From Strigamia acuminata (Eukaryota; Arthropoda; Chilopoda; Geophilomorpha; Linotaeniidae), in contig OX442315.1 of the NCBI GenBank assembly GCA_949358305.1, positions 7,156,427-7,220,426 of the forward strand: a DNA stretch of 64,000 nucleotides. Reading direction: 5' to 3'. The position numbers were made by a program, and so were the translations under genes. The notes beneath the pieces are model-generated. The model was not told the origin of the DNA and made no database searches. It was given only the letters and a program-made list of their open reading frames with translations. Shown here piece by piece: positions 39,401 to 44,043 of this stretch (the first letter of the stretch is position 1; the number at the start of each line of letters is the position of its first letter).

Positions 39401-41657
39401 TAGTATAATAATAGTGAGAACTGAATATAACTTTTACGCATTCTCTCGCACAATTGCAGGTATAATGTGGATTAACTTTCCATCCTACTTCAGTAATTTG
39501 TTTGGTGTAATTGCACGATAATTGGTTTGCAACACATTCATTTTTTGGCATTTTAGGCAGAAATGGTAATCTGAAGTTAAATTATGCTCACATTAATAAG
39601 AATACGGAATCTTTTGGAGAAAATGAGAACCAGAAACAAAAGAAATTTTTTTCTCATAAGTTCTGTAAATTGATCTTTTTTTTTAATACAAATTACAAAA
39701 ATTTCTCATTAATTTTTCAAAAATTTCCTTAAAAATGCCAAGGTACTTTGTCTTGTCCCTGAAGCATTTTGAGGATGAAAATAGAAAACGACAAACATAC
39801 AACATACCGGCATGTAAAATTTTGTTGATTAATTTCTTGTAAGTAACACTCCCCGTGACATTTTTCCATAGTTGATATGTCAACACAAGGAAACAATCTT
39901 CTATTCACAAATGTGTACTAAAACAAAAGTTACGTGATGATTTTAAAATATATTTTTGATTTGCCCAATTAATTCATTCCAAAATGCATTCTAAGATATA
40001 TACTTTCTGGTCCTCTAATTGTACACTCATTTGCAATTAGAGGTTCATGCAACATTTAAAAAATTTTCTGTGTCCCCCCTCCTTTCCCCGGCTTAATTAA
40101 AGGTCTTTGTGGTATTAGAGGCCCGCCTGCAATTAAAGGATATACGGTACAGCTTCTTACTTTTTTCGCAGTAAAAGCGAATATATTCTCTTCATGGTGT
40201 TCTGCATATTGACAATCTGATGGTGGAACTATAGTGACAGTTGGATTGTATGCTTTTGAATTAATCGTTACCTATAATGGTAATGACAAAATTATGCTAT
40301 GCATAAATCAGTTAATTCGGATAACAACAGAGTTTTATTTCAAAAGAAAGATAGAAAGGTAGCATTTGGTAGAACAACTCATTTCATATACGAGTGTTAT
40401 AAGTTACCGTACACTATTTTCCATGTTTATAATATTGCAAGGATTTGTTTACTTTCCGGTAAGTGGGAGCCAACCGGAAAAACTATCATGAAAACTGAAC
40501 TTACTGCATAGAACAGAGAACCTGGATAGACTTTTCCTATTTTTTCTTTCACTTGTAATTGTGATTCAGGACCAAGTGGTAATTTTTCATCTGAGAGGGA
40601 TAATCAGTTTTACTAATAAGTATCAACACAAAAACTATTTGCAAATGAAATTTAAATAAAAAAAATTACTATTTATAAATTCAGTTGCTGTGGCATAAGC
40701 TGTGTATATCTCTCGGATTTTGAACTTATTAGAATAGTATTTTGTTCCCTGCAGAAAGAATTAGGTTTGATGATTTTTGTGATCGCACTCAATTTCTATT
40801 TTGGCTTGTTTGCTTACTCGTTTAAAAGTTATGGCTTTTATAATTTTTGTAAAATTATACATATTCATTACTGCTGTGAGTTGAGTTGAGTTGTCCACGT
40901 AAAAGTACAAGTTATGTTTGCATGCTAAAGAAGACAAGAAGAATATTAAATTTTTTTAGGTACAGTTTGATTTCGAATCATGTGTCACTTTGATATTGCT
41001 ATGCATTTAAGCCATACCGTAAACCGGCCGGCTTACCGTCTTACCTTCTATATTCTACTTACCTTGACTCTGCTCTCTCCACACCACTCTGCTGCCTCCT
41101 CCCCCAGGCTAGGTCACTTCACCCAATGAGGAGGTGACCTTGGGGCCGTTAGGCGGTGTGTGGCAGTGACGTAGGTCACCCTGGGTGGCCTGACGGTCAC
41201 AATTTTGCAAATATTTTTTTTTTCATCCATTCATAGATTTAAAATTTTTTTAGGACTTAAGCACTGTACTTAAGGTACCTAATGGTAAATTTGATCGTGA
41301 TCACATGCTTAGAATTAGGCACCTACCTTCCAAGTGCGAGTTCTCTTCATCATATGTCAAGCTGTCATCTGTTGAAGCTGATACGATCTTAATTGCAGGG
41401 TAATCACCAATTGCTTGCTCCGTGATAGCTGCATCAACTTTTATAGGCTTGTTTTTGTAGTGAATGACAACATTGGAACATTGGTAAATGCACAAAGATA
41501 ATGCAATAATGGTCATTAACACTCGGCTTATGTGATTAGACATTGTTGTTTTTGGAAACAATTGGTTGTGCAAGTTTTCTTCTGTTTTGTGCACCTGGAG
41601 GAAATCTTTGGCAATTTTTTCAACTTTACTTTTTCTCAATCTTCTTAAGTGGTGCAT
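10945..41657 (-). CDS. Tandem (two-subunit) DEG/ENaC channel, 12 exons
   Basis: It predicts a plasma-membrane sodium-channel-type protein of 786 residues. Exons on the minus strand: 41657-41327, 40873-40818, 40748-40670, 40590-40505, 40271-40161, 39917-39808, 39570-38757, 12415-12307, 12167-12088, 11787-11692, 11494-11385 and 11323-10945. All junctions are GT/AG, phases agree and the sum is 2361 nt. Topology: TM1 about 42-64, extracellular region, TM2 about 340-366 with MCDIGGYMG and GIS filter, cytoplasmic linker of about 56 residues, second TM1 about 423-445, second extracellular region, second TM2 about 751-772 ([13 protein letters not shown]), short tail. Exons 3-7 and 8-12 have the same phase series (0-1, 1-0, 0-0, 0-2), so the halves arose by duplication. 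Extracellular parts (275-300 residues) are shorter than usual and the N-terminal His-Gly motif is not seen. Intron 7 holds the nested retrotransposons, inserted antisense. Exon 2 and exon 10 are the least certain. Confidence 0.85.
12416..12966. other. left part of DEG/ENaC intron 7
   Basis: AT-rich intron sequence between exon 8 and the Copia-1 insertion. Removing the insertion leaves an intron of about 840 bp (12416-12966 plus 38462-38756). No other gene is seen. Confidence 0.6.
12967..13174 (+). repeat. 5' LTR of Copia-1
   Basis: 208 bp, TGTTGGG...CATAACA. It differs from the 3' LTR at one base near 13082 (C versus A). Confidence 0.95.
13177..13187 (+). other. Copia-1 primer-binding site (initiator Met tRNA)
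   Basis: TGGTAGCAGAG follows the LTR by two bases and is complementary to the 3' end of metazoan initiator tRNA-Met. The leader up to the gag ATG at 13486 also holds CGCCATCTTG at 13320-13329. Confidence 0.85.
13486..14781 (+). CDS. Copia-1 Gag and protease
   Basis: 431 residues from the ATG at 13486 (MSDTGNWSL). A UBN2-type Copia gag domain spans the first 200 residues. Two CCHC knuckles ([14 protein letters not shown] at about 228, [14 protein letters not shown] at about 247) and an RGRGRG stretch follow. The aspartic protease motif is [11 protein letters not shown] (Asp about 328). The frame ends at 14781, just where the integrase should begin; the integrase motif WHxRLGH is already present in the neighbouring frame at 14772. 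A small deletion between protease and integrase probably broke an originally continuous ORF. Confidence 0.88.
   Translation: MSDTGNWSLANIEPLNDANYFLWESRVEGILRAKKLWKEVIVGAEPQRGVQGEADFAAKEKTWDEWDDKNAAAHFTMISTMTAPQVLKYSNTKGAKALWDLVKTNMAAKTQELQMRSACELTQLKMNSKEDVDTYMNRAEAIINRCAKLGKNIDDYECKFYVTKGLRREFDANVRAIEVQANLDMSKIRDILKMEEGRISTRKEEKNATTNETALKTHERGQKPKRTCFNCGRGGHMARECYSEAKCYNCQEFGHLSKDCSKPKREFKSGDSRGRGRGRGNQRGRGRGKSEISMMAYEEKPEFTLMTYEIDENTNDEETNEESNWVLDSGATSHMTALDAKHFDTFDEDEKNIGMTKKGKSMKSIGMGEIVLEHDGKNSRLKKVLCVPQIGSNLLSVSKIVDNGLKVTFPKTSATIDDENGEQVMTVTIGT
14772..16409 (+). CDS. Copia-1 integrase and first part of RT (interrupted by Copia-2)
   Basis: The frame starts with the GAG-pre-integrase motif ([10 protein letters not shown], then [11 protein letters not shown]), so 14772 is used although no ATG is present. 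The integrase core follows ([31 protein letters not shown]), then an acidic linker. RT starts with [20 protein letters not shown] and [14 protein letters not shown]. At 16409 the frame meets the Copia-2 LTR and stops soon after. The next codon of the same RT is at 23519. Confidence 0.88.
16410..16955 (+). repeat. 5' LTR of Copia-2
   Basis: TGTTGGTC...GCTACA. It contains CCAAGATGGCG at 16669-16679 and CATATAAG near 16797 as a possible TATA box. Confidence 0.95.
16958..16973 (+). other. Copia-2 primer-binding site (initiator Met tRNA) and leader
   Basis: TGGTAGCAGAGGGTGG matches the complement of metazoan initiator tRNA-Met except for one base. The 880-bp leader that follows, up to 17854, is T-rich and has no convincing gene. 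Confidence 0.88.
17855..22765 (+). CDS. Copia-2 Gag-Pol polyprotein
   Basis: One intact frame of 1636 residues from the ATG at 17855 ([11 protein letters not shown]); the frame extends four codons further up without an ATG. Domains in order: UBN2-type gag (about 1-200), CCHC knuckle [14 protein letters not shown] (about 232), protease with [11 protein letters not shown] (Asp about 321; Cys in place of the usual Ser), Pro/Ser-rich linker, GAG-pre-integrase ([19 protein letters not shown]), integrase core with LLHMDVWGP, Asp 692 in RSDRGGEF and Glu 728 in [11 protein letters not shown] with YVDD at about 1324, and RNase H ([26 protein letters not shown]). All the enzymes needed for retrotransposition are present. 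Confidence 0.96.
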   Translation: MQKVSDPTSGRVPVLAVGNYDSWQRSMRMLLKAEGLWHHVTETEEVEYVKTASEKEKVKYQRKKDKALGLIYCFVSEAKKSALDNCDTPKQSWDKLAQIYAPSSRARQAAMRWDFLALRLGPNEEMADFIARVDYHASQLKSVGEPVSDVHHSYQYLHRLPPEYSQASFAIYHWPDDQFIPDKVSEQLLSEYMRLKSIHTNNSQSASAHTSNTGQSRRNQSRPPRDISTVRCFNCQELGHYANKCPHQKGDGQNRQAPAAQVQRSSRSKSRRSNKNASKPEDPKPRGSSRPRRDANFFVNCPQIIERPIAHFMQSNEWIIDCGATDHISHIRSWFSDFEQITPFDIELGQGKSKVTGRGNVRLQTSIDNCDCFVTLHNVLFAPNFEANLVSVSKIDRNKFHIDIYDGEVNVYQSDIRSSVLRAKEKAGLYYVDGLCVTPAIATTVSPTLQPAPTTPVKMLVTSEVDFEPIPKPKKKSKTKTEHMTDFRIELPSLDVVNEIPTPTPTNPLSNLSPTQAQLPPSVPSHSDVIQSIPTSSIPKTSSPPKKETVAAAASRKDATGLWHSRLGHLHTKSMRLLATNDQVYGMEPAEVSKELACNDCRLAKSIRKSHKPDLNPISTKALDLLHMDVWGPSETTSIGGARFVFTIIDDATRYCWITPMAQKSQVFGIFKDFVTRIECVASTRVKAIRSDRGGEFMSNEFLDYLREKGIEGQRTNPNSPAMNGTAERINRTMAENVRAVLNETKLPDALWAELAVTFAYIKNRSPHSRLNNQVPYILWRQRALSLRHLRRIGSKCWVHFTAPGRKKLQMRAWEGYVVGYAVGTRGYRIWNPLDDKITESCHVRIDERISYRRSIRNGNGNHQSTFEFPVENVQNFPQSTVSFDENIQYLDWPKGSDSEDEHSSSDDEPEMPPLEESSSSAASAQFMTPERQLLEACALRLPSSDSNLGDDTDRDVDDIDEVSLVPMSTYTSPHVSPQTSPQTSPPLSQPGSPSRFVTTRRTMGTSVLQHTIPVFGAGPMSPAPLHGIEVLPTTARQTAFMWRYIGGDSPCAGWKREEHLRKDQRPGKIDTDVYYFPEPDVRLRSRKDVEKYCQFNHIEYDPELFFFGNIEYTLPTIPGRHVAHLCRTEPASFAEIPKFDDAPKWREAIAEELGTFEEREVYVEVPRPPDTTILGCKWIFKLKSDAAGKITRYRARLVAQGFRQTLGVDYDEVFSPVVNFVLIRMFFCLLVVLRGWKDAHLDVKCAYLYGELEHKVYMRIPAGATCTNPNNVWLLIKSLYGLHQSGRQWFEKLDETLRSLGFRKLPGCNCVYMFGSSALMLVYVDDIVLFYATDSVLDRLITLISTKFQIVNLGPITKLLGVEFIRDAGKTFISQRTYIAKIIKKFGTVINNLVKVPVTPGTMLTKGPTENLIDFPYRSLIGSLLFLASRTRPDILYSVIFLSQFNTCYTQAHIKALFQVLQYVSNTADYCIELSGCSTGLLWAYTDASWASDTATSLSFGGYICYIGNTPIGWSCRKQTTVACSTMEAEFLALVDTVKELYWLHHVYSECSILDRVPRPVIYSDALAAIQFTANDVENSKTKHIRVKFHWLREWYSAGRFELRKVPGDLNVADIFTKWLGSERLRSLISRIFRL
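22968..23513 (+). repeat. 3' LTR of Copia-2
   Basis: Same length and, as far as compared, the same sequence as 16410-16955. The polypurine tract AAGGGGGGA (22958-22966) lies directly before it. The gap 22766-22957 between the ORF and the tract shows no gene. Confidence 0.95.
23519..24231 (+). CDS. Copia-1 RT and RNase H, middle piece
   Basis: This continues the Copia-1 RT after Copia-2 and its AAGGA duplication. It has [19 protein letters not shown] and the active-site YVDD followed by Asp instead of a hydrophobic residue, then the RNase H start ([15 protein letters not shown]). The frame is cut at 24231 by the Gypsy-1 LTR and resumes at 37742. Confidence 0.9.
24232..25245 (+). repeat. 5' LTR of Gypsy-1 copy B
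   Basis: TGTTGTGACC...GCGCGACA. It holds CGCCATATTG at 24901 and CGCCATCTTGG at 24952-24962, a TATATATATAAG box near 25071-25083 and AATAAA at 25108-25113. Confidence 0.94.
25248..25265 (+). other. Gypsy-1 primer-binding site, tRNA-Pro type
   Basis: TGGGGGCCTGTCCGGGAT, two bases after the LTR. It differs at two adjacent positions from the well-known tRNA-Pro primer site of murine leukaemia virus. Confidence 0.78.
25318..28401 (+). CDS. gag: Gag polyprotein of Gypsy-1 copy B
   Basis: 1027 residues from the ATG at 25318; the frame extends nine codons further up but starts there only with GTG. Ser/Thr-rich N terminus; an Arg/Glu then Arg/Ser-rich block at about residues 470-556, resembling the RS domains of splicing factors; a capsid-like region at about 625-760; and a CCHC knuckle ([14 protein letters not shown]) at about 975. 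The protein is much larger than most Gypsy Gags. Its last codons contain the two slippery heptamers used to reach pol. Confidence 0.92.
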   Translation: MADNTRVTDSDSDVNKRAGSRKGTDYHLRSGGPLPKASAHESRQKRRKAKPDRRSASEASHPSHAETRQRLDETEQSEDPSHSKPPRPNRDGETSGNEVLSRNQSPRLTHDTEVNDPRATSSIQRTASDTTANSALNTPITHSRPASVVSEGHKSNSSSVKRVSSQPYSVSGTLIDAMQLAQAEGVRYTLPTGKITLYETLQIVRAALKAHSVSPQITIVEGAHAQQLVDSAQFEADAENEARQAIRERRRKLAEREAQALEYGRTQPNPTTPEEVEIVDRALRAHRYAFHSQQEAERAFMARLRRDDPKSVRKPEVSSSELSDESLEGDPKRTPKAKPKPQPERATPATPRKRDASAREQQTRPRMQALDSATNNAITRLINANNARRNEEQALTSQQHDNPQGTEWQQPVPILDDDESSRRQSHDRTSSREEGKRDERPKYFHYGNSDSSSDGLESNAPSHHDSERGSGERRRERERDERRERERDDRRRGRKESNSSRRNPPRRSPSPDPSSDPSSNDDRRKDKSSNRRKRSNSPRDREKRRRSENSDHRREEFQDLPRQSAFTDSTGRQYTMGELGRALLGSLKAEGIDLSKRNDRNRSTGDRVKKKYAVSRRDTMSVTGNIRWQFYIQNRFDGSWKAGDRFLDEVIRIKTATKATVGDMLTHGIVELMTGSAHEWYQGLKGINWDDFLMRFDLRYGETPEEVSRKMRGLRQMPGETIMDYDIRARLLFEKAPMEFHATGFNLFFLGGLSEYSQRVLLEERAPTGGSYEEMSAFLFENTIDIEKRYYSALPEAEKAATAKRLKLSAERYGATDKIMRPTEYLSGIMELAKASVGLQIKNKLTSTLPSNPLAAPKKAPTASAMQATLEEVKEGEEAEQNVGKSDEKEEKDDYSTDEEIRSYRDTLSTGCDEEGPLVHLIHRDRAVEEFRARLKPNASRIPKYFRKNYTPPSKADPEKKKSTEAPRDKSNIRCFKCNQPGHYSNECPRTAKEDAKFDAIMKQMAEIKLAMAKNESKNESAQAAKK
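28356..28374 (+). promoter_or_regulatory. programmed -1 ribosomal frameshift site, two tandem slippery heptamers
   Basis: In gag frame the sequence reads gcA AAA AAC GAG TCA AAA AAC GAG: the classic heptamer A AAA AAC occurs twice, 12 bases apart, each in the right phase for a -1 shift. The -1 frame is open from 28344 straight into pol. Both heptamers are also present in copy A. Confidence 0.8.
28425..29546 (+). CDS. pol: Gypsy-1 copy B Pol, first piece (protease, RT start), frame-broken
   Basis: The frame is open from 28344; the first ATG is at 28425, but expression as Gag-Pol by frameshifting is more likely. It contains the retropepsin motif [11 protein letters not shown], a linker, and RT up to [10 protein letters not shown] and DPIQMP. 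At 29518-29519 one base of copy A is replaced by GG, a net +1, after which this frame stops at 29546. The RT goes on in the next frame. Confidence 0.9.
   Translation: MKKKGFNKGFDKPPPVKEMGSDIANAQIQDRANNALQVITANAEVEAEEPNLLLEELPQAVNEDTEEFRVFMCNVAVEYTNRLCMLPMTIEREKIMGLLDSGADRSFVSEDIVASLGLTDKIKGVNKNIRLKTANGMARPKGVILLTMEWLGGVEQHPFLVLPTCDRIFLLGLDLMASMEIQPNPITKSWNYIRNDKERPAIVVPPALVKEAADKTQWEKGLKKFVQDYDFKAFVTELQRDNVVETLVADAALELNEAAALRRVLLKYEGILSKKPGRTNRAIHEIKLTDNKPIRVAYKGMNPQKREIVQKMCQEMLDSGIVSEAQGEYATRVVLVMRPGSDPRLCIDYRPLNAVTEIDPIQMPWYRIHFERA
29533..32499 (+). CDS. pol: Gypsy-1 copy B Pol, second piece (RT, RNase H, integrase)
   Basis: 988 codons. [31 protein letters not shown] and YLDD at 29758-29769. 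RNase [17 protein letters not shown] and [13 protein letters not shown]. Integrase: a zinc finger with [10 protein letters not shown] and [10 protein letters not shown], a catalytic core with Asp in SVDVMGPKP, Asp in SDNGPQF (31489) and Glu in NPVERLNRD (31594), and a GPY/F-type module (KRDGPYVI). The extreme C terminus has [12 protein letters not shown], almost the same as in Gypsy-2 (PFIKDGKLVGKQ), which marks the two families as relatives. Confidence 0.93.
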   Translation: MRELSPFSWVTTMDLSKGYWQVEMRPEDKLKTAFYSPIGRLMFNVMPFGLVNAPSTFQRLIESVLGDILHQFVWAYLDDIVIASKTFEEHIEHIDQVLTRLAKAGLHVHPGKSKFCRKELAFLGYRIGVNGLAIGPEKIDAINRFPPPEDVKGVQRFMGMINFFGRLLPGLAEVAAPVTDLLKNENEFVWSNECNIAFNAIKRMLTEVGVMPLPDLNRPFILHTDASRVGLGAALLQTHVRDGVEQDLPCMFISRKLQGAEKNYNATELECLAVVWAIRKFRDYLKYTKFVVHTDHQALQWLMKLKEPAGRLARWQLELMACDLTIQYKPGKYNVVADALSRAPVSDPIDADDDGEDDSRIIYCPTSCHRWDLRKMNEIPTASPADVKFCGFWTRLYQPAADNYPDAKREFKLERRINDPLLSAFHARVSKQMQSNPPTRKEIIVQQKLDKKCQDRARFVLTGKYPPNLTRRQKRRYAHESIDYLLDDGLLVKHHPNHQDDLSESDTAVKVVIPASLIGRVLWLLHGHPLASHAGVSRTLYRATQLFHWTGMKKDIALIVHQCQRCQACKPRSKSPFETIFLGPYAPFDCLSVDVMGPKPVTGNKNAYIIVIMDVATRWPELYAVARPSAEKIVECIYDVALRYGFPRKIISDNGPQFISKIWGKFCKKFGIVASHTSTYNPRTNPVERLNRDIKYALSIFTDIHNRWDEYLREIAFSIRTTVSRTRDFSPAYLNFARELRVPWDPRVAESVNVVDPEKPHEYVYKLEQTISNTYKHMMAHIFNMRDRILQDKSGGKFVNFEINDLVWKDAHTLSNAARGITASLADKRDGPYVIIGKHGGNAYKLRKLEDNTEHKSIQVRELTPYIPEFPQEMWAKGQVKSKTDGQIVDTFAGESEQAPPSDNEEYFDAPSPPVNEIVESVPDPILVGGETGETPETNTKNTDKKENNNEEVQTQKTTKNVVPVSTHHLRPRGSNPFIKDGKVVGKE
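32500..32988 (+). promoter_or_regulatory. leader of ORF3 with three repeated hairpins
   Basis: Between pol and ORF3 the motif ACCCGTAGC...GCACGGG occurs three times. The inverted arms are 32654-32660/32676-32682 (GACCCGT/ACGGGTC, perfect), 32703-32707/32722-32726 and 32743-32748/32763-32768. CAAGATGGCG is at 32633-32642. The region may hold a promoter or an RNA signal for ORF3; which one is not known. Confidence 0.55.
32989..36687 (+). CDS. ORF3 of Gypsy-1: spliced third gene of unknown function
   Basis: Exon 1 (32989-33078; ATG in the good context AGCCATGG) encodes 30 mostly acidic residues and ends CAG|GTAGAA. The intron is 843 bp with acceptor TTCCAG at 33916-33921. Exon 2 (33922-36687) brings the total to 951 residues in phase. 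Blocks shared with the Gypsy-2 homologue are: TWGPLDP; the PW..RIL.SR segment; [20 protein letters not shown]; a middle block with [18 protein letters not shown]; and a C-terminal block with [17 protein letters not shown] and [14 protein letters not shown]. Between them lie a basic stretch (PRKRKRSKG) and a Pro-rich stretch. It sits where env lies in errantiviruses, but I see no signal peptide, membrane segment or furin-type site. A nucleic-acid-binding or second structural protein is possible; the function is unknown. Confidence 0.82.
33079..33921 (+). other. intron of Gypsy-1 ORF3
   Basis: GT at 33079-33080, AG at 33920-33921 after a pyrimidine-rich tract. AT-rich, no gene inside. The corresponding intron in Gypsy-2 is 271 bp and at the same protein position. 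Confidence 0.75.
36713..36723 (+). other. polypurine tract of Gypsy-1 copy B
   Basis: GGAGGGGGAAG directly before the 3' LTR, 25 bases after the ORF3 stop. Confidence 0.85.
36724..37737 (+). repeat. 3' LTR of Gypsy-1 copy B
   Basis: 1014 bp, with three differences from the 5' LTR noticed (near 36796, 36952 and 37687). It is followed by the CACT duplication and the last piece of Copia-1 RNase H. Confidence 0.95.
37742..38147 (+). CDS. Copia-1 RNase H, last piece
   Basis: It carries the rest of RNase [20 protein letters not shown], then [14 protein letters not shown] and [15 protein letters not shown], the usual Copia C-terminal motifs. The stop at 38145-38147 is followed by leader-like AT-rich sequence and a short G-rich polypurine tract (near 38239-38246) before the 3' LTR. 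Confidence 0.9.
38249..38456 (+). repeat. 3' LTR of Copia-1
   Basis: 208 bp, one difference from the 5' LTR. ATTGT at 38457-38461 is the second copy of the target duplication. From 38462 to 38756 lies the right part of DEG/ENaC intron 7. Confidence 0.95.
38757..39570 (-). CDS. DEG/ENaC gene exon 7: TM2 of subunit 1 fused to TM1 of subunit 2
   Basis: One uninterrupted 814-nt exon reads from LPFLP and the CNCARECVK cysteine motif through TM2 ([13 protein letters not shown]), a Lys-rich linker ([19 protein letters not shown]), TM1 of a second subunit ([16 protein letters not shown]) and its post-TM1 strand ([12 protein letters not shown]). No stop or splice site interrupts the linker, which is the main evidence that both subunits are in one polypeptide. 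The donor is CAG|GTAGGA at 38757/38756. Confidence 0.88.
39808..41657 (-). CDS. DEG/ENaC gene, exons 1-6 (first subunit, TM1 and extracellular part)
   Basis: Exon 1 (41657-41327) carries a basic cytoplasmic N terminus, TM1 ([18 protein letters not shown]) and the post-TM1 strand ending YPAIKIVS. The ATG at 41657 is preferred; the frame extends three codons further but only with GTG. Exons 2-6 encode the extracellular region. Exon 6 has the family's cysteine pattern (FPCVD, EKCHGEC, FTCR) and joins exon 7 to give C-R-LPFLP, the usual DEG/ENaC context. Intron 1 (41326-40874) contains repeat debris at 41040-41206. Confidence 0.83.
41070..41206. repeat. diverged repeat in DEG/ENaC intron 1
   Basis: Related to the end of the block at 9370-9962: shared CTAGGTCA, TTGGGGCCG, GGTGTGTGGCAGTG and CGGTCACA. 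Confidence 0.5.
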
Positions 41658-42675
41658 GATTGACACCCGTTTGCAACAATGTGTGTGTCTAATCTTGCTG
41701 ATCTAGGATATCTGCTGTGAATACATGCAAGATTGCACTGAATTCAACCAATTATTTGCACATACACATGTGTACACTTTTTAGTTTCTCTTACCTTATC
41801 TTGTTGTGTGGCAAAAGGTCAGCAGCAGAACGTATCGAGGCAAAATGATAACTGTGGGGATTTGGGAACGTTTGTGGTAAATATTTGCTCGTTCTGATTA
41901 TGTTTTTTCTGATTTTAATTAGATTTTATTACGTCTATATTAATTTTATATGTTTCGTAGAACTGAAAGTGTGTGTTGCTAATAACACGTCTCATGTTTA
42001 CTCTAACAAATCAGTCAATAGAAGTTTGTTTACTTATCATTCCATTACCAACTTAATTAATTTTTGCGAAATTCTTGTTTACTTAATAGATTGCTCTATT
42101 TGAAGCATATAAAAAACTCAATTCATGCAATTATATGCAGTTATTTTGAAACTTATGTCAGTGGCAGCCGTGCTTGTATTTTATACCACTTAACTAGTTC
42201 CATGTTTGCTTCAAGCATAATGGCTGACACCATGTTATAAGTCTCGATGCCTTCTGCTTCCGTCTACATCTTCTAGAAAGTCGTCGACATAGCGCATTAG
42301 ATTCAATAAGTGTCGGAATGTATTTGACAATCATTAATGCTCAATATTTCTAAACTATAGTAGGTACTAATAACGTTTTAATTCGTCCTTCAGTAATGAA
42401 TAAATTTTAACAACAAAAGATCCGAAGGTTTTTCAATGGAGCATCCATTTCAATGAAATTTGTACACTCTATTAAAGATAATAAATGCCTCTAAATTTAA
42501 TTCTGTAATTTTACAATGTATTTCTACAGATAAAATCAAACTTTGTTCATATCTGGTTTTAGAATTATAACTTTGTATCAAAAGTGGTGATTTAATTGTG
42601 AAATGTAGTTAGATTTTATTAAAAAAAAATTAAATGTTACCACCTTATAGTTTCAAAATACTTGCATTTTGTAAT
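41658..42675. other. intergenic region upstream of DEG/ENaC and downstream of LRR copy B
   Basis: No gene is seen. 42380-42475 contains scraps resembling the LRR coding sequence (AGGTTTTTCAATGGAGCATC) and 42490-42660 the conserved LRR 3' flank. The channel gene promoter should be near 41700-41850, but no clear TATA box was identified. Confidence 0.5.
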
Positions 42676-44043
42676 CTATTCTTCCAGTGTCGTCTGCACA
42701 TCCAAATTTTTACTTTTGACATAACCGTTAATTGCATCACAAGCTGAAGTATCAATATTAGGACAGCCAATGACGGTTAACTTATTCATCGGATTTTGCA
42801 GACCTAACAATTTAATTATCGAAGATGAAGTAATATAGGGACAAAGTGTAAAAATTAAAACTTTGAGATTTTGTAGCGCATCCGATTCAACAAGCTCCGA
42901 AATTAAATCGTCAGTAACTTCCATCCCACAATCAGTAAAGTATAATTTTTCTAAACCTTTACGTTGTACCAAAAACGTTTTCATTTCTTGTTCAGTAATA
43001 AGTGGAGTTCTACAGACGAAATGCAGTTTACGAAGGTTTTTCAACGGCGCATCAACAATACCATCATTTTTATCGAAAATCGTACAATCTAATAATGATA
43101 ATTTCTCTAACATTGGGAAAGCGTGATCAATAAGTTCAACATTAACCGGCCAAACTGCACATAGATGGACAGTTATCACATGTTGAGGCCATATTGTATT
43201 ACTGGAATCCAGATGACTTTCGACATTTGACAACCGTAAGCATTTTAAATTCGGAAAAATGTTTCTCAGCATGGGAATATGTTTGTTATTATTTATGTAT
43301 GGAACTTTCTCGATGGAATAAGTGCGTGTATTTGTCCGTTTTTCCAACTTAAGAAACAGTCCGAGCCAATTACTATGTGCAAACACTTTTAAATTGGGCA
43401 GTTGGTTGAGAAGGAACAAACACCCATCAACTGTGGCACAAGTTGCCCCAATATTTAAATACTCCAGTTTGACGCAAAAGCTTAAGGTCCCGAGCCCCAT
43501 GTCCGTAAGTTTGTAGCAACAAAAAAGGTTGAGATGTGTCAAGAGTGGACAATTCTTTGCGATCGCAGCGGCAACTTCATCCGTGAATTCATTCGTATAC
43601 ACAATGTCTAAACGTTGAAGCTTCGGTAAACTTTGCACCAGTTTGATTTGGGATTCAATCGCCATTTCTTGATCTTCAAAATCTCCAAAAACATCCAAAT
43701 CTTCCGCTGAATCTTCCGAATCGCTCGAATCTCCAAAAAGGTTTACTAAACTTAAAGCCACAAGGTTTTTACACATTTTTCCTATTTTATCGTAAAGAGA
43801 AGGCATGGTCGTACTAAACAGATCCAAATGGTGCAGTGATACGGCGCGGGGATGAATAAAAATGTTGGCAGGCAAACGTCGATCAGTGCGTTCAAACTTC
43901 ACACACAGTTTTTCAAATATGTCGTTGATAAGCACGGGCGGTAAGCTTACCAGTTGACCTTGCATCTGCTTCTCTTCAAAATGATTAATCACAACGTCTA
44001 AACACAATTCTTCCAGACTCGAAGCTGATTTCCGGCGTGGCAT
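42676..44043 (-). CDS. LRR protein with BC-box and Cul2-box-like motifs, copy B
   Basis: 455 residues in one exon, apparently intact. The N terminus SLEELCLDVV (residues 9-18) fits the elongin BC-box pattern (S/T)LxxxCxxx-hydrophobic. About 20 residues later LPPVLINDI fits the Cul2-box pattern hydrophobic-PxxhxxxH (h, H hydrophobic). The layout then matches VHL-box LRR proteins such as ZYG-11/ZER1: leucine-rich repeats of the LTHLNLFCCYKLTDMGL type up to the C terminus, with an acidic insertion (SSDSEDSAEDLD) near residue 105. Such proteins select substrates for CUL2-RBX1 ubiquitin ligases. The neighbouring divergent gene encodes RBX1 itself. The motif match is by eye; an F-box-LRR protein is the alternative. 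Confidence 0.78.
   Translation of the reverse strand: MPRRKSASSLEELCLDVVINHFEEKQMQGQLVSLPPVLINDIFEKLCVKFERTDRRLPANIFIHPRAVSLHHLDLFSTTMPSLYDKIGKMCKNLVALSLVNLFGDSSDSEDSAEDLDVFGDFEDQEMAIESQIKLVQSLPKLQRLDIVYTNEFTDEVAAAIAKNCPLLTHLNLFCCYKLTDMGLGTLSFCVKLEYLNIGATCATVDGCLFLLNQLPNLKVFAHSNWLGLFLKLEKRTNTRTYSIEKVPYINNNKHIPMLRNIFPNLKCLRLSNVESHLDSSNTIWPQHVITVHLCAVWPVNVELIDHAFPMLEKLSLLDCTIFDKNDGIVDAPLKNLRKLHFVCRTPLITEQEMKTFLVQRKGLEKLYFTDCGMEVTDDLISELVESDALQNLKVLIFTLCPYITSSSIIKLLGLQNPMNKLTVIGCPNIDTSACDAINGYVKSKNLDVQTTLEE

Noticed and set aside
38757-39570. Two separate adjacent DEG/ENaC genes instead of one fused gene
   Set aside because: The exon reads without a stop or splice site through the linker, phases fit throughout, and no ATG with promoter-like context precedes the second TM1. 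Transcript data could still overturn this.
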